From Roseburia_D yibonii (GTDB taxonomy: Bacteria; Bacillota; Clostridia; Lachnospirales; Lachnospiraceae): 64,000 nucleotides of DNA. Made by a program: the position numbers and the translations under genes. The notes below the pieces were generated by a model. The model was not told the origin of the DNA and did no database searches. It saw only the letters and a list, made by a program, of their open reading frames with translations. Of the stretch, positions 1 to 8,432 are shown piece by piece (position 1 is the stretch's first letter; the number at the start of each line of letters is the position of its first letter). The stretch spans positions 1-64,000 of the forward strand of contig NZ_JACOQH010000008.1 in NCBI RefSeq assembly GCF_014297335.1, in the 5' to 3' direction.

Positions 1-105
<105 letters not shown>

Positions 106-309
106 AAAAGTTGATTCTTCCAGAATTTAGCTTGGCTAAATTTCCGTATCCAGTCCCGAAGGACCGTTACTGTTTTTGGGTGCGTCTTCTTTTGAAAACG
201 CTGCGATTCTGCATTTGAATCGCGTTCTTTGAATTATTCTCTTACGAATCTTTCAAGGTTATTTCACTGTTCAGTTTTCAATGTCCTTTGTCTTTTCGAC
301 AGCTCATTC

Positions 310-338
310 ATTTTATCAAAATGTTTTCGCTGTGTCAA
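310..338 (-). promoter_or_regulatory. rRNA promoter P3
   Basis: A minus-strand TTGACA (333-338), 17-base spacer and TAAAAT (310-315), 72 bases below P2. It leaves a leader of about 200 bases before mature 16S. Apart from these promoters, the stretch 106-563 holds no gene, only AT-rich leader and a weak hairpin after radA near 527-543. Confidence 0.72.
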
Positions 339-381
339 GGACTTTTTTATTTTATTTTCTGTCGTTGACAGAGCAATAAAT

Positions 382-410
382 ACTATAACACGCAGATTCT
401 GTAATGTCAA
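382..410 (-). promoter_or_regulatory. rRNA promoter P2
   Basis: A minus-strand TTGACA (405-410), 17-base spacer and TATAGT (382-387). It lies 71 bases downstream of P1 and has the same geometry. Confidence 0.75.
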
Positions 411-452
411 TACCATCTTTGTGTTTTTGCTTTCCTCACGGTCAGCTTGTAT

Positions 453-481
453 ATACTACCATCTTATGTCTGCCCTGTCAA
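453..481 (-). promoter_or_regulatory. rRNA promoter P1
   Basis: On the minus strand there is a perfect -35 TTGACA (476-481), a 17-base spacer and -10 TAGTAT (453-458). It is the furthest upstream of three promoters that point into the 16S gene. Confidence 0.75.
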
Positions 482-563
482 CCACATTTCTACATCTTTT
501 TTAAAAAAAGTTTTTATCTCCGTTTTATTCAAATTGTTTGAATTGTTCACTCAACTTGCACTT

Positions 564-1925
564 TTACTTGGATACCAGCCGGAGCGCATCTTTTACGCTC
601 TCCACGCCCTCTAACCGGATGCCTTCCACCGGCTGCATATTCTGCAAAGACACTTTTGGCAGAATACATCTGGTAAAGCCCAGCTTTTTTGCTTCCGCCA
701 CACGCTGTTCCGCCATGCTGACCGCACGCACTTCCCCACTTAAGCCTACCTCTCCAAAACATATAGTTTTGTCGTCAATAGCGATTTCTTTGTAGCTGGA
801 TACCAGTGCCAGTACGATGCCAAGGTCGATAGCCGGCTCGTTCATCCGGATCCCGCCTGCAATATTGACATAGGCATCACAGGCGGACATCTGCAAGCCC
901 ACCCGTTTTTCCAGCACCGCCATCAGCAGATTGACTCGGTTATAATCTGTGCCCGCCGCTGTTCTCCGCGGAATTCCCAAATTGCTGTGGCACACCAGTG
1001 CCTGTACCTCGATCAGGATCGGACGCGTCCCCTCCATCGAGCATGCCACCACAGATCCGGAGGCGTCCTTCGGTCTTCCGTTTAACATATACTCGGATGG
1101 ATTTTCCACCTCGTGCAGACCATCCTGGCGCATTTCGAATACACCGATCTCATTCGTGGAACCGAAACGGTTTTTTACGCCACGCAGGATACGATAGGAA
1201 GCATGCCTGTCTCCCTCGAAATAAAGCACCGTATCTACCATATGTTCCAGCACGCGCGGTCCTGCAACAACGCCCTCTTTTGTCACATGTCCTACAATAA
1301 ATATCGCTATGTCCATCCCCTTTGCAATCTGCATCAGTGTCCCCGTGGATTCGCGCACCTGGGAGACGCTCCCCGGTGCAGAGGATACGGTCTCGTTATA
1401 CATGGTCTGTATGGAATCTATGACCACGATCTCCGGCTTTTCTTTTTTTATGATCTCATGGATCGTATCCAGATTTGTCTCGCAGAGCAAAGACAGGCTT
1501 TCCGAAAATTCCCCGATGCGTTCCGCACGGATCTTGATCTGCTGCAGCGACTCCTCTCCCGATATATAGAGTACCCGCTTACGCTGTCTGGAAAGATTTT
1601 TGCACACCTGCAAAAGCAGGGTTGATTTTCCGATCCCCGGGTCTCCGCCAACCAGAACCAGCGAGCCTTTTACAATGCCGCCTCCAAGCACTCGGTCCAG
1701 TTCCTCAATGTCTGTGGTAATGCGCATCTCTTCCCGGGTCTCGATCTGCGAAAGCGTGGACACGGTCACTTCATTTGCCGCACGCTTTCTTGCCGGCGAG
1801 CTTTTTTCCACTTTTTCTTCCACGAAGGTATTCCATGCATGACACCCCGGGCATTGCCCCATCCATTTTGCCGATTCATATCCGCATTCCTGGCAGAAAA
1901 ATACGGATGTTTTTCCTTTTGCCAT
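564..1925 (-). CDS. radA: DNA repair protein RadA/Sms
   Basis: RecA-like ATPase that processes branched DNA intermediates during recombinational repair. The 453-residue protein starts with a C4 zinc finger (CQECGY near residue 10, then CPGC), followed by a RecA core with Walker A GGDPGIGKST, the RadA signature KNRFG, and a C-terminal Lon-like domain. Size is normal for the family. An upstream ATG would add 25 residues, but that extension lies inside a terminator hairpin. The ATG at 1925 has GAGGAGG six bases upstream and begins directly before the zinc finger, so it is preferred. The rRNA promoters follow in the same direction. Confidence 0.96.
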   Translation of the reverse strand: MAKGKTSVFFCQECGYESAKWMGQCPGCHAWNTFVEEKVEKSSPARKRAANEVTVSTLSQIETREEMRITTDIEELDRVLGGGIVKGSLVLVGGDPGIGKSTLLLQVCKNLSRQRKRVLYISGEESLQQIKIRAERIGEFSESLSLLCETNLDTIHEIIKKEKPEIVVIDSIQTMYNETVSSAPGSVSQVRESTGTLMQIAKGMDIAIFIVGHVTKEGVVAGPRVLEHMVDTVLYFEGDRHASYRILRGVKNRFGSTNEIGVFEMRQDGLHEVENPSEYMLNGRPKDASGSVVACSMEGTRPILIEVQALVCHSNLGIPRRTAAGTDYNRVNLLMAVLEKRVGLQMSACDAYVNIAGGIRMNEPAIDLGIVLALVSSYKEIAIDDKTICFGEVGLSGEVRAVSMAEQRVAEAKKLGFTRCILPKVSLQNMQPVEGIRLEGVESVKDALRLVSK

Positions 1926-1962
1926 CTGACTCCTCCTCACTTTGTATCTGCCCTGTAACATG

Positions 1963-2007
1963 AAAAAAGAGCGCATCAGAAGTCTGTCGCTTTCTTCCAT
2001 GCGCTCT
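1963..2007 (-). terminator. terminator after the 137-residue unknown gene
   Basis: Minus-strand hairpin with arms AGAGCGCAT (1999-2007) and its complement (1968-1976), with weaker inner pairing, followed by a run of T on the minus strand (1963-1968). It ends only about 37 bases before the radA start codon, so radA may be served by read-through or by a promoter I did not find. Confidence 0.7.
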
Positions 2008-2047
2008 CTGTCTTTTTTAATTTTATCACTGCGGGTCCCGCAACCGC

Positions 2048-2461
2048 TTATGCACGGACTACCGCTACTTTTACCGGTTTTTCCGGATCGAGTTCTACAC
2101 TGATGGTCAGTTTGCCACCCAGATTTGTCTTCATCTGACCTGCCGAAACTCCTTCCACGGAAACCTGATAATCTTTTTCTTCTTCCAGCCCAAGGGTAAT
2201 CTCTGCGTCTTCAGTGCCCTCTACCTGAAATGTCATTCCGTCTTCTGTCACAGAAAGCTCTGTCACAGCAGTTCCCGGTACAGATTCATAAACAAACATT
2301 CCATTGCGTTCCAGCTTGGTGATCTCACGGAACGTCTTTACTTTATATAAATCTCCGTCATGTTCAAAATTGTCCAGTTTTGCCTTTGCATCCAAGGAAT
2401 AATCTCCAAAACTTATCGTTCCGTTTGCCTCTGTACGGATCAGCTCTTTAATTACAGCCAT
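2048..2461 (-). CDS. conserved-looking protein of unknown function (137 aa)
   Basis: I do not recognise a domain with confidence. The protein is 137 residues, acidic, without signal peptide, cysteine or membrane segment. It is rich in alternating hydrophobic and charged residues, which suggests an all-beta fold. The N-terminal half (residues 1-60) contains FGDYSLDAKAKL and the rest is E/D-rich with valine-containing strands. The start ATG is preceded by AGGAGG and the gene has its own promoter and terminator, so it is very likely real. Proteins of this kind in related genomes are sometimes labelled endosialidase without support; I do not adopt that name. It sits between clpC and radA. Confidence 0.8.
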   Translation of the reverse strand: MAVIKELIRTEANGTISFGDYSLDAKAKLDNFEHDGDLYKVKTFREITKLERNGMFVYESVPGTAVTELSVTEDGMTFQVEGTEDAEITLGLEEEKDYQVSVEGVSAGQMKTNLGGKLTISVELDPEKPVKVAVVRA

Positions 2462-2527
2462 TTCTTTATCCTCCTGTCAGTATGTGCGGCTCTCTCCACC
2501 ACACCAGAACTTTTTGTTCTGTGCTAT

Positions 2528-2556
2528 ATTATATAATACCGGTAGCTATTTTTCCA
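2528..2556 (-). promoter_or_regulatory. promoter of the 137-residue unknown gene
   Basis: Minus-strand TGGAAA (2551-2556), 17-base spacer and perfect TATAAT (2528-2533), about 65 bases before the start codon. A small hairpin (CAGAAC/GTTCTG, 2508-2524) lies in the leader. Confidence 0.65.
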
Positions 2557-2578
2557 GCTAATTTCTATAAAATTACTA

Positions 2579-5032
2579 TTAATTTTTTACGGTAAAATGC
2601 ACCTCATCTTTGCGTATTCCTGCATCCACCACGTCTCCGCCTTTGATATTTCCGGACAGTATCTCCTCTGCCAGTGTATCCTCGATCTTGGTCTGGATCA
2701 TGCGCCGGAGCGGACGTGCCCCGTACTTCGGATCATATGCTTTTTCCACGATATATTTTTTCACGGAATCGCGGATATTTAATGTAATATCCATCTGTTC
2801 CTTGCAGCGTTTCACCAGTGACCTTGTCATTAATGTGACGATCTGTTTCATGTCATCCTTATTCAGCGTACGGAACACGATGATATCATCAATACGGTTT
2901 AAAAATTCCGGCTTAAAGATCCGTTTTACCTCTTCCATCACGCCGTTTTTCATGCGCTCGTAGGTATGTTTTTCACTCTCCGCCGATGCAAACCCGAGAT
3001 TTTTCGGCTCCACGATCGACTGCGCACCCGCATTGGATGTCATGATGATGATCGTATTTTTAAAGTCTACTTTTCTGCCCTGCGCATCGGTAATATGGCC
3101 GTCATCGAGCACCTGGAGCAGTACGTTAAATACATCCGGATGCGCCTTTTCGATCTCATCAAAGAGAATGACAGAATACGGATTTCTGCGCACTTTTTCA
3201 CTGAGCTGTCCACCCTCTTCATATCCCACATATCCAGGCGGTGAGCCGATCATTTTGGAGACACTGTGCTTTTCCATATATTCGGACATATCAACGCGGA
3301 TCATCGCGCTCTCGTCGCCAAACATAGCTTCCGCCAGTGCCTTGGATATCTCTGTTTTTCCGACGCCTGTCGGGCCTAAAAACAGGAAAGATCCGATCGG
3401 TCTGCCCGCATCCTTTAAGCCGACACGTCCCCGCCGCACTGCCCGTGCGACCGCGCTCACGGCTTCTTCCTGTCCCACCACGCGTTTGTGGAGTGTTTTT
3501 TCCAGTTTTTTCAGGCGGGCTGCCTCATCTTCTGTCAGCTTGCTCACCGGAATTTTTGTCCACTCTGCCACAACTGCCGCAATCTGGTTTTCTCCAACGG
3601 TAAGCTGCTTTCGATTGGCATCTTTATGATATTTCTTTACTGCTTTTTCGTATTTTTTTTCTAACTCTTCTTTTTCACACTTGATCTCTGACGCGTGTTC
3701 AAATTCCTGGCGAATCAGTGCCTGTTCCAGTTCCTGTTCCAATGACCGGATCTTTGTCTCATAACCGGAAATCTGCTCCGGTGTCTTAAATCCGGTCAGA
3801 CGCACCCGCGCTGCCGCTTCATCCATAAGATCGATCGCCTTATCCGGCAGGAAACGGTCATTGATATAGCGTGTGGATAGCGTTACTGCCGCCGCAATGC
3901 CCTCATCTGTGATCGTAACATGATGATGTGCCTCATACTGCGGGCGCAGTCCTTTTAAGATCCGAACGGCCTGCTCCGCAGAAGGTTCCTCAATATTGAC
4001 CGGCTGGAAACGGCGCTCCAGTGCTGCGTCTTTTTCAATGTATTTGCGGTATTCTTCGATCGTGGTCGCACCGATCAGCTGGATCTCTCCGCGTGCAAGA
4101 GACGGTTTTAAAATATTAGACGCGTCGATCGCGCCTTCCGCTCCTCCGGCTCCAATGATCGTATGCAGTTCATCTAAAAAGAGCAGGATATTGCCCGCCA
4201 GGATCACCTCGCGGATCACGCGCTTGATCCGTTCCTCAAACTCTCCACGGTATTTTGATCCCGCTACCATTCCGGAGAGATCTAAGGTCACCACGCGTTT
4301 TCCGGCAACCGTCTCTGGCACCAGCCCGGACGCGATGCGCTCTGCCAGTCCTTCTGCGATCGCGGTTTTTCCGACACCCGGTTCCCCGATCAGACACGGA
4401 TTGTTTTTTCCTCTGCGGCTCAGTATCTGGATCACACGGTCGATCTCTTTTTCTCTGCCTATTACAGGATCCAGTTCTCCATTTGCCGCCATACGGGTAA
4501 GATCGCGGGAATACTGATCCAGTGTCGGTGTCAGTTCCGCATTGGCACGTTTTCCGTTCTTCGTTCCCTGAAGTTCCTCTTTGTACTGATTCGGATCTTC
4601 TCCCATTGCGATCAGTATCTCAACAAACAGCTTGGACAGATTTACCCCCAGTGTATTGAGAAGACGCACCGCCGCGCAGTCCGTCTCCTTGATCAGTGCG
4701 ATCAGGAGGTGTTCCGTCCCAACTTCCCTGCAATGAAAACGCTCGGCTTCTTTATCCGCGTTTTCTAAAACTTTTTCTGTTCTCGGGGAATATCCGTCCG
4801 GGTCTAACACCGCGACAGAAGCTGACGGTGCGATCAGATCCTCGATCAGTTCCGTCAGCTTTTCCTCCTCTATTCCTGCATCCAATAATACTTTTGCGGC
4901 AACACCAGTCCGCTCCCGCAGCAGCCCGACCAGAATATGTTCCGTTCCAATATAGTTATGGTGCATGACTTTTGATGTTTTCGCAGCAAGATCCATTGCC
5001 TTTTTTGCTTTTTTTGTATATGGCTTTTGCAT
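2579..5032 (-). CDS. clpC: ATP-dependent Clp protease ATPase subunit ClpC
   Basis: Hsp100/AAA+ unfoldase that feeds substrates to ClpP and remodels aggregates in the cytoplasm. The 817-residue protein has two N-terminal Clp repeats (about 1-145, starting with the typical TKKAKKAMDLA and IGTEHILVGLL), AAA domain 1 with GEPGVGKT, a middle coiled-coil domain near 410-470, AAA domain 2 with GPTGVGKT, and the C-terminal D2-small domain. Length is normal. It is the third gene of an operon, 13 bases after a GntR regulator. The usual ctsR-mcsA-mcsB partners of firmicute clpC are absent here. Confidence 0.96.
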   Translation of the reverse strand: MQKPYTKKAKKAMDLAAKTSKVMHHNYIGTEHILVGLLRERTGVAAKVLLDAGIEEEKLTELIEDLIAPSASVAVLDPDGYSPRTEKVLENADKEAERFHCREVGTEHLLIALIKETDCAAVRLLNTLGVNLSKLFVEILIAMGEDPNQYKEELQGTKNGKRANAELTPTLDQYSRDLTRMAANGELDPVIGREKEIDRVIQILSRRGKNNPCLIGEPGVGKTAIAEGLAERIASGLVPETVAGKRVVTLDLSGMVAGSKYRGEFEERIKRVIREVILAGNILLFLDELHTIIGAGGAEGAIDASNILKPSLARGEIQLIGATTIEEYRKYIEKDAALERRFQPVNIEEPSAEQAVRILKGLRPQYEAHHHVTITDEGIAAAVTLSTRYINDRFLPDKAIDLMDEAAARVRLTGFKTPEQISGYETKIRSLEQELEQALIRQEFEHASEIKCEKEELEKKYEKAVKKYHKDANRKQLTVGENQIAAVVAEWTKIPVSKLTEDEAARLKKLEKTLHKRVVGQEEAVSAVARAVRRGRVGLKDAGRPIGSFLFLGPTGVGKTEISKALAEAMFGDESAMIRVDMSEYMEKHSVSKMIGSPPGYVGYEEGGQLSEKVRRNPYSVILFDEIEKAHPDVFNVLLQVLDDGHITDAQGRKVDFKNTIIIMTSNAGAQSIVEPKNLGFASAESEKHTYERMKNGVMEEVKRIFKPEFLNRIDDIIVFRTLNKDDMKQIVTLMTRSLVKRCKEQMDITLNIRDSVKKYIVEKAYDPKYGARPLRRMIQTKIEDTLAEEILSGNIKGGDVVDAGIRKDEVHFTVKN

Positions 5033-5045
5033 AAGTCATCCTCCA

Positions 5046-5414
5046 TTAATAAAAATTGTCGTAAATTTCATCTATCAGATCATGGATTTCCTGTCTTGAA
5101 ATATTTTTACACCTGGCTCTCGCAAGCACCATCCGCAGCGCCTCCCCGGTCTCCTCAAGTGCCCGGATCCGGTCTGCATCCAGTGCGATCACCGCGCCGG
5201 TACGTTTACTCAGCGTCAGAAATCCCTCCTCACGCAGCATGCTGTACGCTTTATTTACCGTATGCATATTGATCCCGACCGTATCCGCGAGCTGCCGCAC
5301 CGACGGAAGCGTATCTCCCTCATGCAGCTGTCTGGTTGCAATTCCCATGATCACCTGATTGCGCAGCTGCATATAAAAAGCCTCATCGCTTTCAAAATCT
5401 ATTTCCAGAACCAT
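5046..5414 (-). CDS. GntR-family transcriptional regulator (YtrA type)
   Basis: Short DNA-binding protein of 122 residues. The winged helix-turn-helix covers about residues 10-75, with the GntR signature LPSVRQLADTVGINMHTVNKAY and the wing RTGAVI. The remaining C-terminal stretch is only about 45 residues of helix, as in the YtrA subfamily, which has no large effector domain. It lies 11 bases after the acidic-tail membrane protein and 13 before clpC, so the three are almost certainly co-transcribed. Regulation of its own operon, or of envelope or stress genes, is an inference from YtrA relatives. Confidence 0.9.
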   Translation of the reverse strand: MVLEIDFESDEAFYMQLRNQVIMGIATRQLHEGDTLPSVRQLADTVGINMHTVNKAYSMLREEGFLTLSKRTGAVIALDADRIRALEETGEALRMVLARARCKNISRQEIHDLIDEIYDNFY

Positions 5415-5425
5415 ATCTTTTCTTC

Positions 5426-6598
5426 CTATAAGTCATTGAAATCAATAACTTCCAGTTTATCCTCCGTACTTTCTCTTCTGCCGTGTTTTTTTCTGGAAGA
5501 ACGCTCTCTTTTTCTTGTTTCCGGTTCCTCCTGTTCAAACTCTTCATCATAAGCCGTGTCATAATCTTCTTCCGGTTCGTCCTCTTCGTAATCTACCTCG
5601 TCCTCATATGCCTCGTCTTCGTCATAGTCTTCTTCGTAGTCTTCCTCTACGTCGTAGTCCTCGTCGTCTTCGTAATCGTCATCATCCGCTTCTGCATCGT
5701 CGTCTGCATCTTCTTCGCCGTAATCTTCTTCATTTTCTATTTCATCTGTCTCTTCCGGCTCATTTCCACGATCTTCGGCTTCTTCGTAGTCCTCCTCATA
5801 GTCTTCCCCGTAATCCTCGTCGTAGCCATCTTCTGCATAATCATCTTCTTCATATCCATTCTCTTCGTAGTCATCATCATCGAAGAGATCATCCTCTTCC
5901 TGATCTTTTCTTCTGCGCCAAAACAGGATCAGACAGATGACCGCAAGTGCGACACACGCTCCCGTCAACCCATAGATTTTGCTCTGATCATGCTTTTTTA
6001 ACTCCTCATATTTGTCATGCAGACTGTCATATTTTTCTTTCAACGCCTCATACTGTTCCGCAGGTGTACTGTCAGACTCCATCTGCTCATCCGACGAATC
6101 TGTGCCATCCGCTACCGGCACGGACTCTTCTGTTTCCGCGATCGGTACCACGTCTGTTTCATCCCCGGTACCGGTTCCGTCAAGATCTCCGCCCGCCACG
6201 CCTGCCGCATTGGCAGTTTCTCTGGTCACTGTGATCTTATAGGTCGCCGCTGACCCGTTCTCCGCTGTCACCACGATACTGATCAGATTCTCACCCTCAG
6301 AAAGATTGGTATTCCCGCTGATCGAAGTGATCGATGCTTTCGCATTCGTCGTCCGTGCCGACACTTCTACTTCTGTCACATCGTTTGGTACGGTTGCTGT
6401 ATATTTTGTTACTCCCGCCTGTAATGCCGGTGAGATCTGTCCTTCCGACAAAGACAGGGAGGAGAGGGAATTATCATCGGATGCCGCTGCCTGTCCATTC
6501 TCCGATGTCACTGCTGTCGCATGCACCGTCACCGGCTGTCCACTGCAAAGTATCGTTCCCGCCATCATTATGATTACTATTTTCTTTATGTGCTTCAT
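5426..6598 (-). CDS. membrane-anchored cadherin-like domain protein with a very acidic tail
   Basis: A 390-residue single-pass membrane protein. It has a signal peptide (1-27), then a cadherin-like beta-sandwich domain of about 85 residues (42-127) of the kind found in firmicute surface proteins. A Thr/Asp/Glu-rich linker and a short predicted coiled coil (180-203) follow. The transmembrane helix is at 208-227 with RRRK directly after it, placing the C-terminus in the cytoplasm. Residues 232-360 are almost entirely Asp, Glu and Tyr in repeats such as EEDYEEDYDEDE. The protein ends in a basic patch (RKRERSSRKKHGRR) and a final acidic segment. It heads the operon with gntR and clpC. I know no function for it; sensing outside and binding inside is an inference. 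Confidence 0.88.
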   Translation of the reverse strand: MKHIKKIVIIMMAGTILCSGQPVTVHATAVTSENGQAAASDDNSLSSLSLSEGQISPALQAGVTKYTATVPNDVTEVEVSARTTNAKASITSISGNTNLSEGENLISIVVTAENGSAATYKITVTRETANAAGVAGGDLDGTGTGDETDVVPIAETEESVPVADGTDSSDEQMESDSTPAEQYEALKEKYDSLHDKYEELKKHDQSKIYGLTGACVALAVICLILFWRRRKDQEEDDLFDDDDYEENGYEEDDYAEDGYDEDYGEDYEEDYEEAEDRGNEPEETDEIENEEDYGEEDADDDAEADDDDYEDDEDYDVEEDYEEDYDEDEAYEDEVDYEEDEPEEDYDTAYDEEFEQEEPETRKRERSSRKKHGRRESTEDKLEVIDFNDL

Positions 6599-6681
6599 CT
6601 TATCTCCTACGCTCCTGCGCCATATCTATGGCTTTCGTATATCCGCGGGCAGTCATTTTCCATCCGCCTACAGTTAGTCTT

Positions 6682-6710
6682 ATTATAGGAAATAATGCAT
6701 AACCAGTCAA
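6682..6710 (-). promoter_or_regulatory. promoter of the acidic-tail protein-gntR-clpC operon
   Basis: Minus-strand TTGACT (6705-6710), 17-base spacer and perfect TATAAT (6682-6687), about 84 bases before the start codon. No inverted repeat typical of a GntR operator stands out beside it. Confidence 0.8.
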
Positions 6711-6735
6711 CCTTAATCTGTCGATAAATCCAGGC

Positions 6736-7095
6736 TCACCCATCCGCCTGTTTTCCCTGCTGCCATGCCAGCGCCGCTTCCGGCACACAGGCGCGGTCAT
6801 CGATATAGATATCCGCAAATATTTTCCGCGCATTGCTTCCGTAGCGCATTTTGATTTCATCTAAATTATCATTGACCGCGTCAAAAGCCAGCCCTTGTCT
6901 TCCGCACCACAGCACCGCTTCCAAGAGCAGCTCGCCGCAGCGGCAGGTCCAGAGGATCAGCCTGCTCCCGTTTTCTTTTTCCCCGGCCAGCCACCGGATC
7001 AGCCCCCGGTTGGGTGCTCCAATCCCCGGATAGCAGTCCGCACAGAGTGTCCCGTCAAAATCTACGGCAATGATCGGCTTTCTCTTTTCTTCCAT
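6736..7095 (-). CDS. small HAD-superfamily hydrolase-like protein
   Basis: A 119-residue cytoplasmic protein opening with the HAD motif I, VDFDGT (residues 11-16), which carries the nucleophile aspartate. A second motif-like segment LILWTCR lies near 46-52, and ADIYIDDRA near 93-101 could provide the acidic motif IV. It resembles the small BT0820-like phosphatases found in Bacteroidetes and Firmicutes, which have no large cap domain. The substrate is unknown. It stands alone: the gene downstream has its own promoter, and about 120 bases separate it from the redox cluster. Confidence 0.82.
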   Translation of the reverse strand: MEEKRKPIIAVDFDGTLCADCYPGIGAPNRGLIRWLAGEKENGSRLILWTCRCGELLLEAVLWCGRQGLAFDAVNDNLDEIKMRYGSNARKIFADIYIDDRACVPEAALAWQQGKQADG

Positions 7096-7217
7096 AAAAA
7101 AACACGCTCCCTTTCCACCTGACTTTGTGATAGATCAAGTGTAAAGGAAAACGTGTTCCATATGTGGTACATATGTTATGTAAATTGGCATTCCGCTTAA
7201 AGCTGCATTTTCTCCGG

Positions 7218-8018
7218 TCAGAGAAATTTTTCAATGCATATCTGTTCCACCACTTCTTTGCCGATCAGGGTGATCGCCTGTGCGGGGCAGGCACTGATAC
7301 ACCGATAGCACATCGTACAGTTTCCTTTCTGATGCGGGATCTTCCCGTTCATAAAAAGATTTTCCCTCGGACAACATGCCGCGCACTGCCCGCAGCCCAT
7401 GCATTTTTTCGTATCGATCTTAAGCGCGTTTTTATATTTTTGTGCCGCATTCCAAAAATACAGCCGCTGTCCGAACAGTCCGAGCAGGTGGGAAAAAACT
7501 CCAAGTCCCTGCCTCGGCATTTTTCCCTGTTTGATCCTCTCCGCCGTCCGCCGCACCTTTTCTCCTGCCGCCGCGACGATCTGTCTGTTTTCTTTCTCGG
7601 GTTTGATCAGCGTCTTTACGTCCGCGACAGAATCAGGCATCCGGATATGTACGCCTCCTGTGACCACCGCGCCGTATTTTTTCAGCAGACGTGCCGCCAC
7701 ACCTGTTCCGTCTCCGGAAAATAAACCCATGGTCGCCATGAGAAATACCTGTTTTCCACGCCAGCATTCACGGTTTTGTTCGATAAAAACACGGACAATA
7801 TCCGGCAGATTGCTGTATTGGATCGGATAGGCAAGGATCAGCGCTTCGTGGGAACGGAGCACTTCTACCGCTTCCTTTTTCTCTATCGGACAGGGTATCT
7901 CCTTCCTCCCCAGGCTGTCCGACAGAAGCGACACGCAGTATCTGGTATTTCCGGTTCCACTGAAATAAAGCACGCCCCAGTCGGTCTTTTCTCTCTCATT
8001 TTTATGCTTCTGTCCCAC
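7218..8018 (-). CDS. EFR1-type flavodoxin-ferredoxin fusion protein
   Basis: Soluble electron-transfer protein joining a flavodoxin-like domain (about 1-150, FMN phosphate loop FSGTGNT) to a C-terminal bacterial ferredoxin domain with two [4Fe-4S] motifs, CMGCGQCAACCP and CTMCYRCISACP. I chose the GTG at 8018, which has AAGGGAG six bases upstream, giving 266 residues; an in-frame TTG at 8036 lacks a clear site. It overlaps the end of the FMN-binding gene by 17 bases and is the last gene of a TetR-headed operon. A role passing electrons to or from that FMN protein is an inference; the final acceptor is unknown. Confidence 0.9.
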   Translation of the reverse strand: MGQKHKNEREKTDWGVLYFSGTGNTRYCVSLLSDSLGRKEIPCPIEKKEAVEVLRSHEALILAYPIQYSNLPDIVRVFIEQNRECWRGKQVFLMATMGLFSGDGTGVAARLLKKYGAVVTGGVHIRMPDSVADVKTLIKPEKENRQIVAAAGEKVRRTAERIKQGKMPRQGLGVFSHLLGLFGQRLYFWNAAQKYKNALKIDTKKCMGCGQCAACCPRENLFMNGKIPHQKGNCTMCYRCISACPAQAITLIGKEVVEQICIEKFL

Positions 8019-8412
8019 TGTCCGCTCCCTTCTCAAGCGCCCGCTCGATTGCCTGTAAGATCACCAGGCTGGAATTGGTGGCCCCGCTCACCGTTTCAAC
8101 ATCCGTTGTCTGCTCCGTCAAAACCTCATCCACTACTTTTTCTGCCCTTTTTCCCCGGCCATTTTTGTGCTCTACCAATACGATATCCACGATTTTTTCC
8201 TCTTTTACCGTAACCTTTACACGCGCACGGACAAATCCGGCATCGCTTTCCCCCTCATAGGTTCCGTCCGAAACTCCCTCTGCCGTCATATCTGTGATCT
8301 CTATGTTATCTACTGTGTTTTTGTAGGACAGGAAGCTGGCATAATACGTTACGCCGCCACTGACTGCCACCAGAAGAATTACCGCCGCGATCTTATTTTT
8401 CCATGATCTCAT
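8002..8412 (-). CDS. membrane-anchored FMN-binding domain protein
   Basis: A 136-residue protein with an N-terminal anchor helix (about 6-27) and an extracytoplasmic FMN_bind domain like those of NqrC, RnfG and PplA. Near residue 108 is the segment VETVSGATNSS, matching the SGAT motif whose threonine receives covalent FMN from ApbE; the usual Asp before it is replaced by Glu, three residues upstream of the Ser. No apbE gene lies in this window. It sits 20 bases after the tetR gene and overlaps the flavodoxin-ferredoxin gene, so the pair probably forms a small redox relay. Confidence 0.88.
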   Translation of the reverse strand: MRSWKNKIAAVILLVAVSGGVTYYASFLSYKNTVDNIEITDMTAEGVSDGTYEGESDAGFVRARVKVTVKEEKIVDIVLVEHKNGRGKRAEKVVDEVLTEQTTDVETVSGATNSSLVILQAIERALEKGADSGTEA

Positions 8413-8432
8413 TTTTTCTCTCCTTTTCCTCT

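Noticed and set aside
5519..5905. Dense GAA/GAC/TAT-type repeats that could suggest a tandem-repeat or CRISPR-like array
   Set aside because: The repetition follows codons for Asp, Glu and Tyr in an open frame; there are no regular repeats with unique spacers.
5483..6001. Long plus-strand reading frame of 172 codons rich in Ile, Val and Phe
   Set aside because: It is the complement of the Asp/Glu/Tyr repeats of the acidic-tail protein; such repeats automatically give a hydrophobic frame on the other strand. No ribosome site.
6600..6860. Minus-strand frame of 86 codons between the HAD gene and the acidic-tail gene
   Set aside because: It overlaps the HAD gene, spans the operon promoter at 6682-6710 and shows no protein-like pattern.
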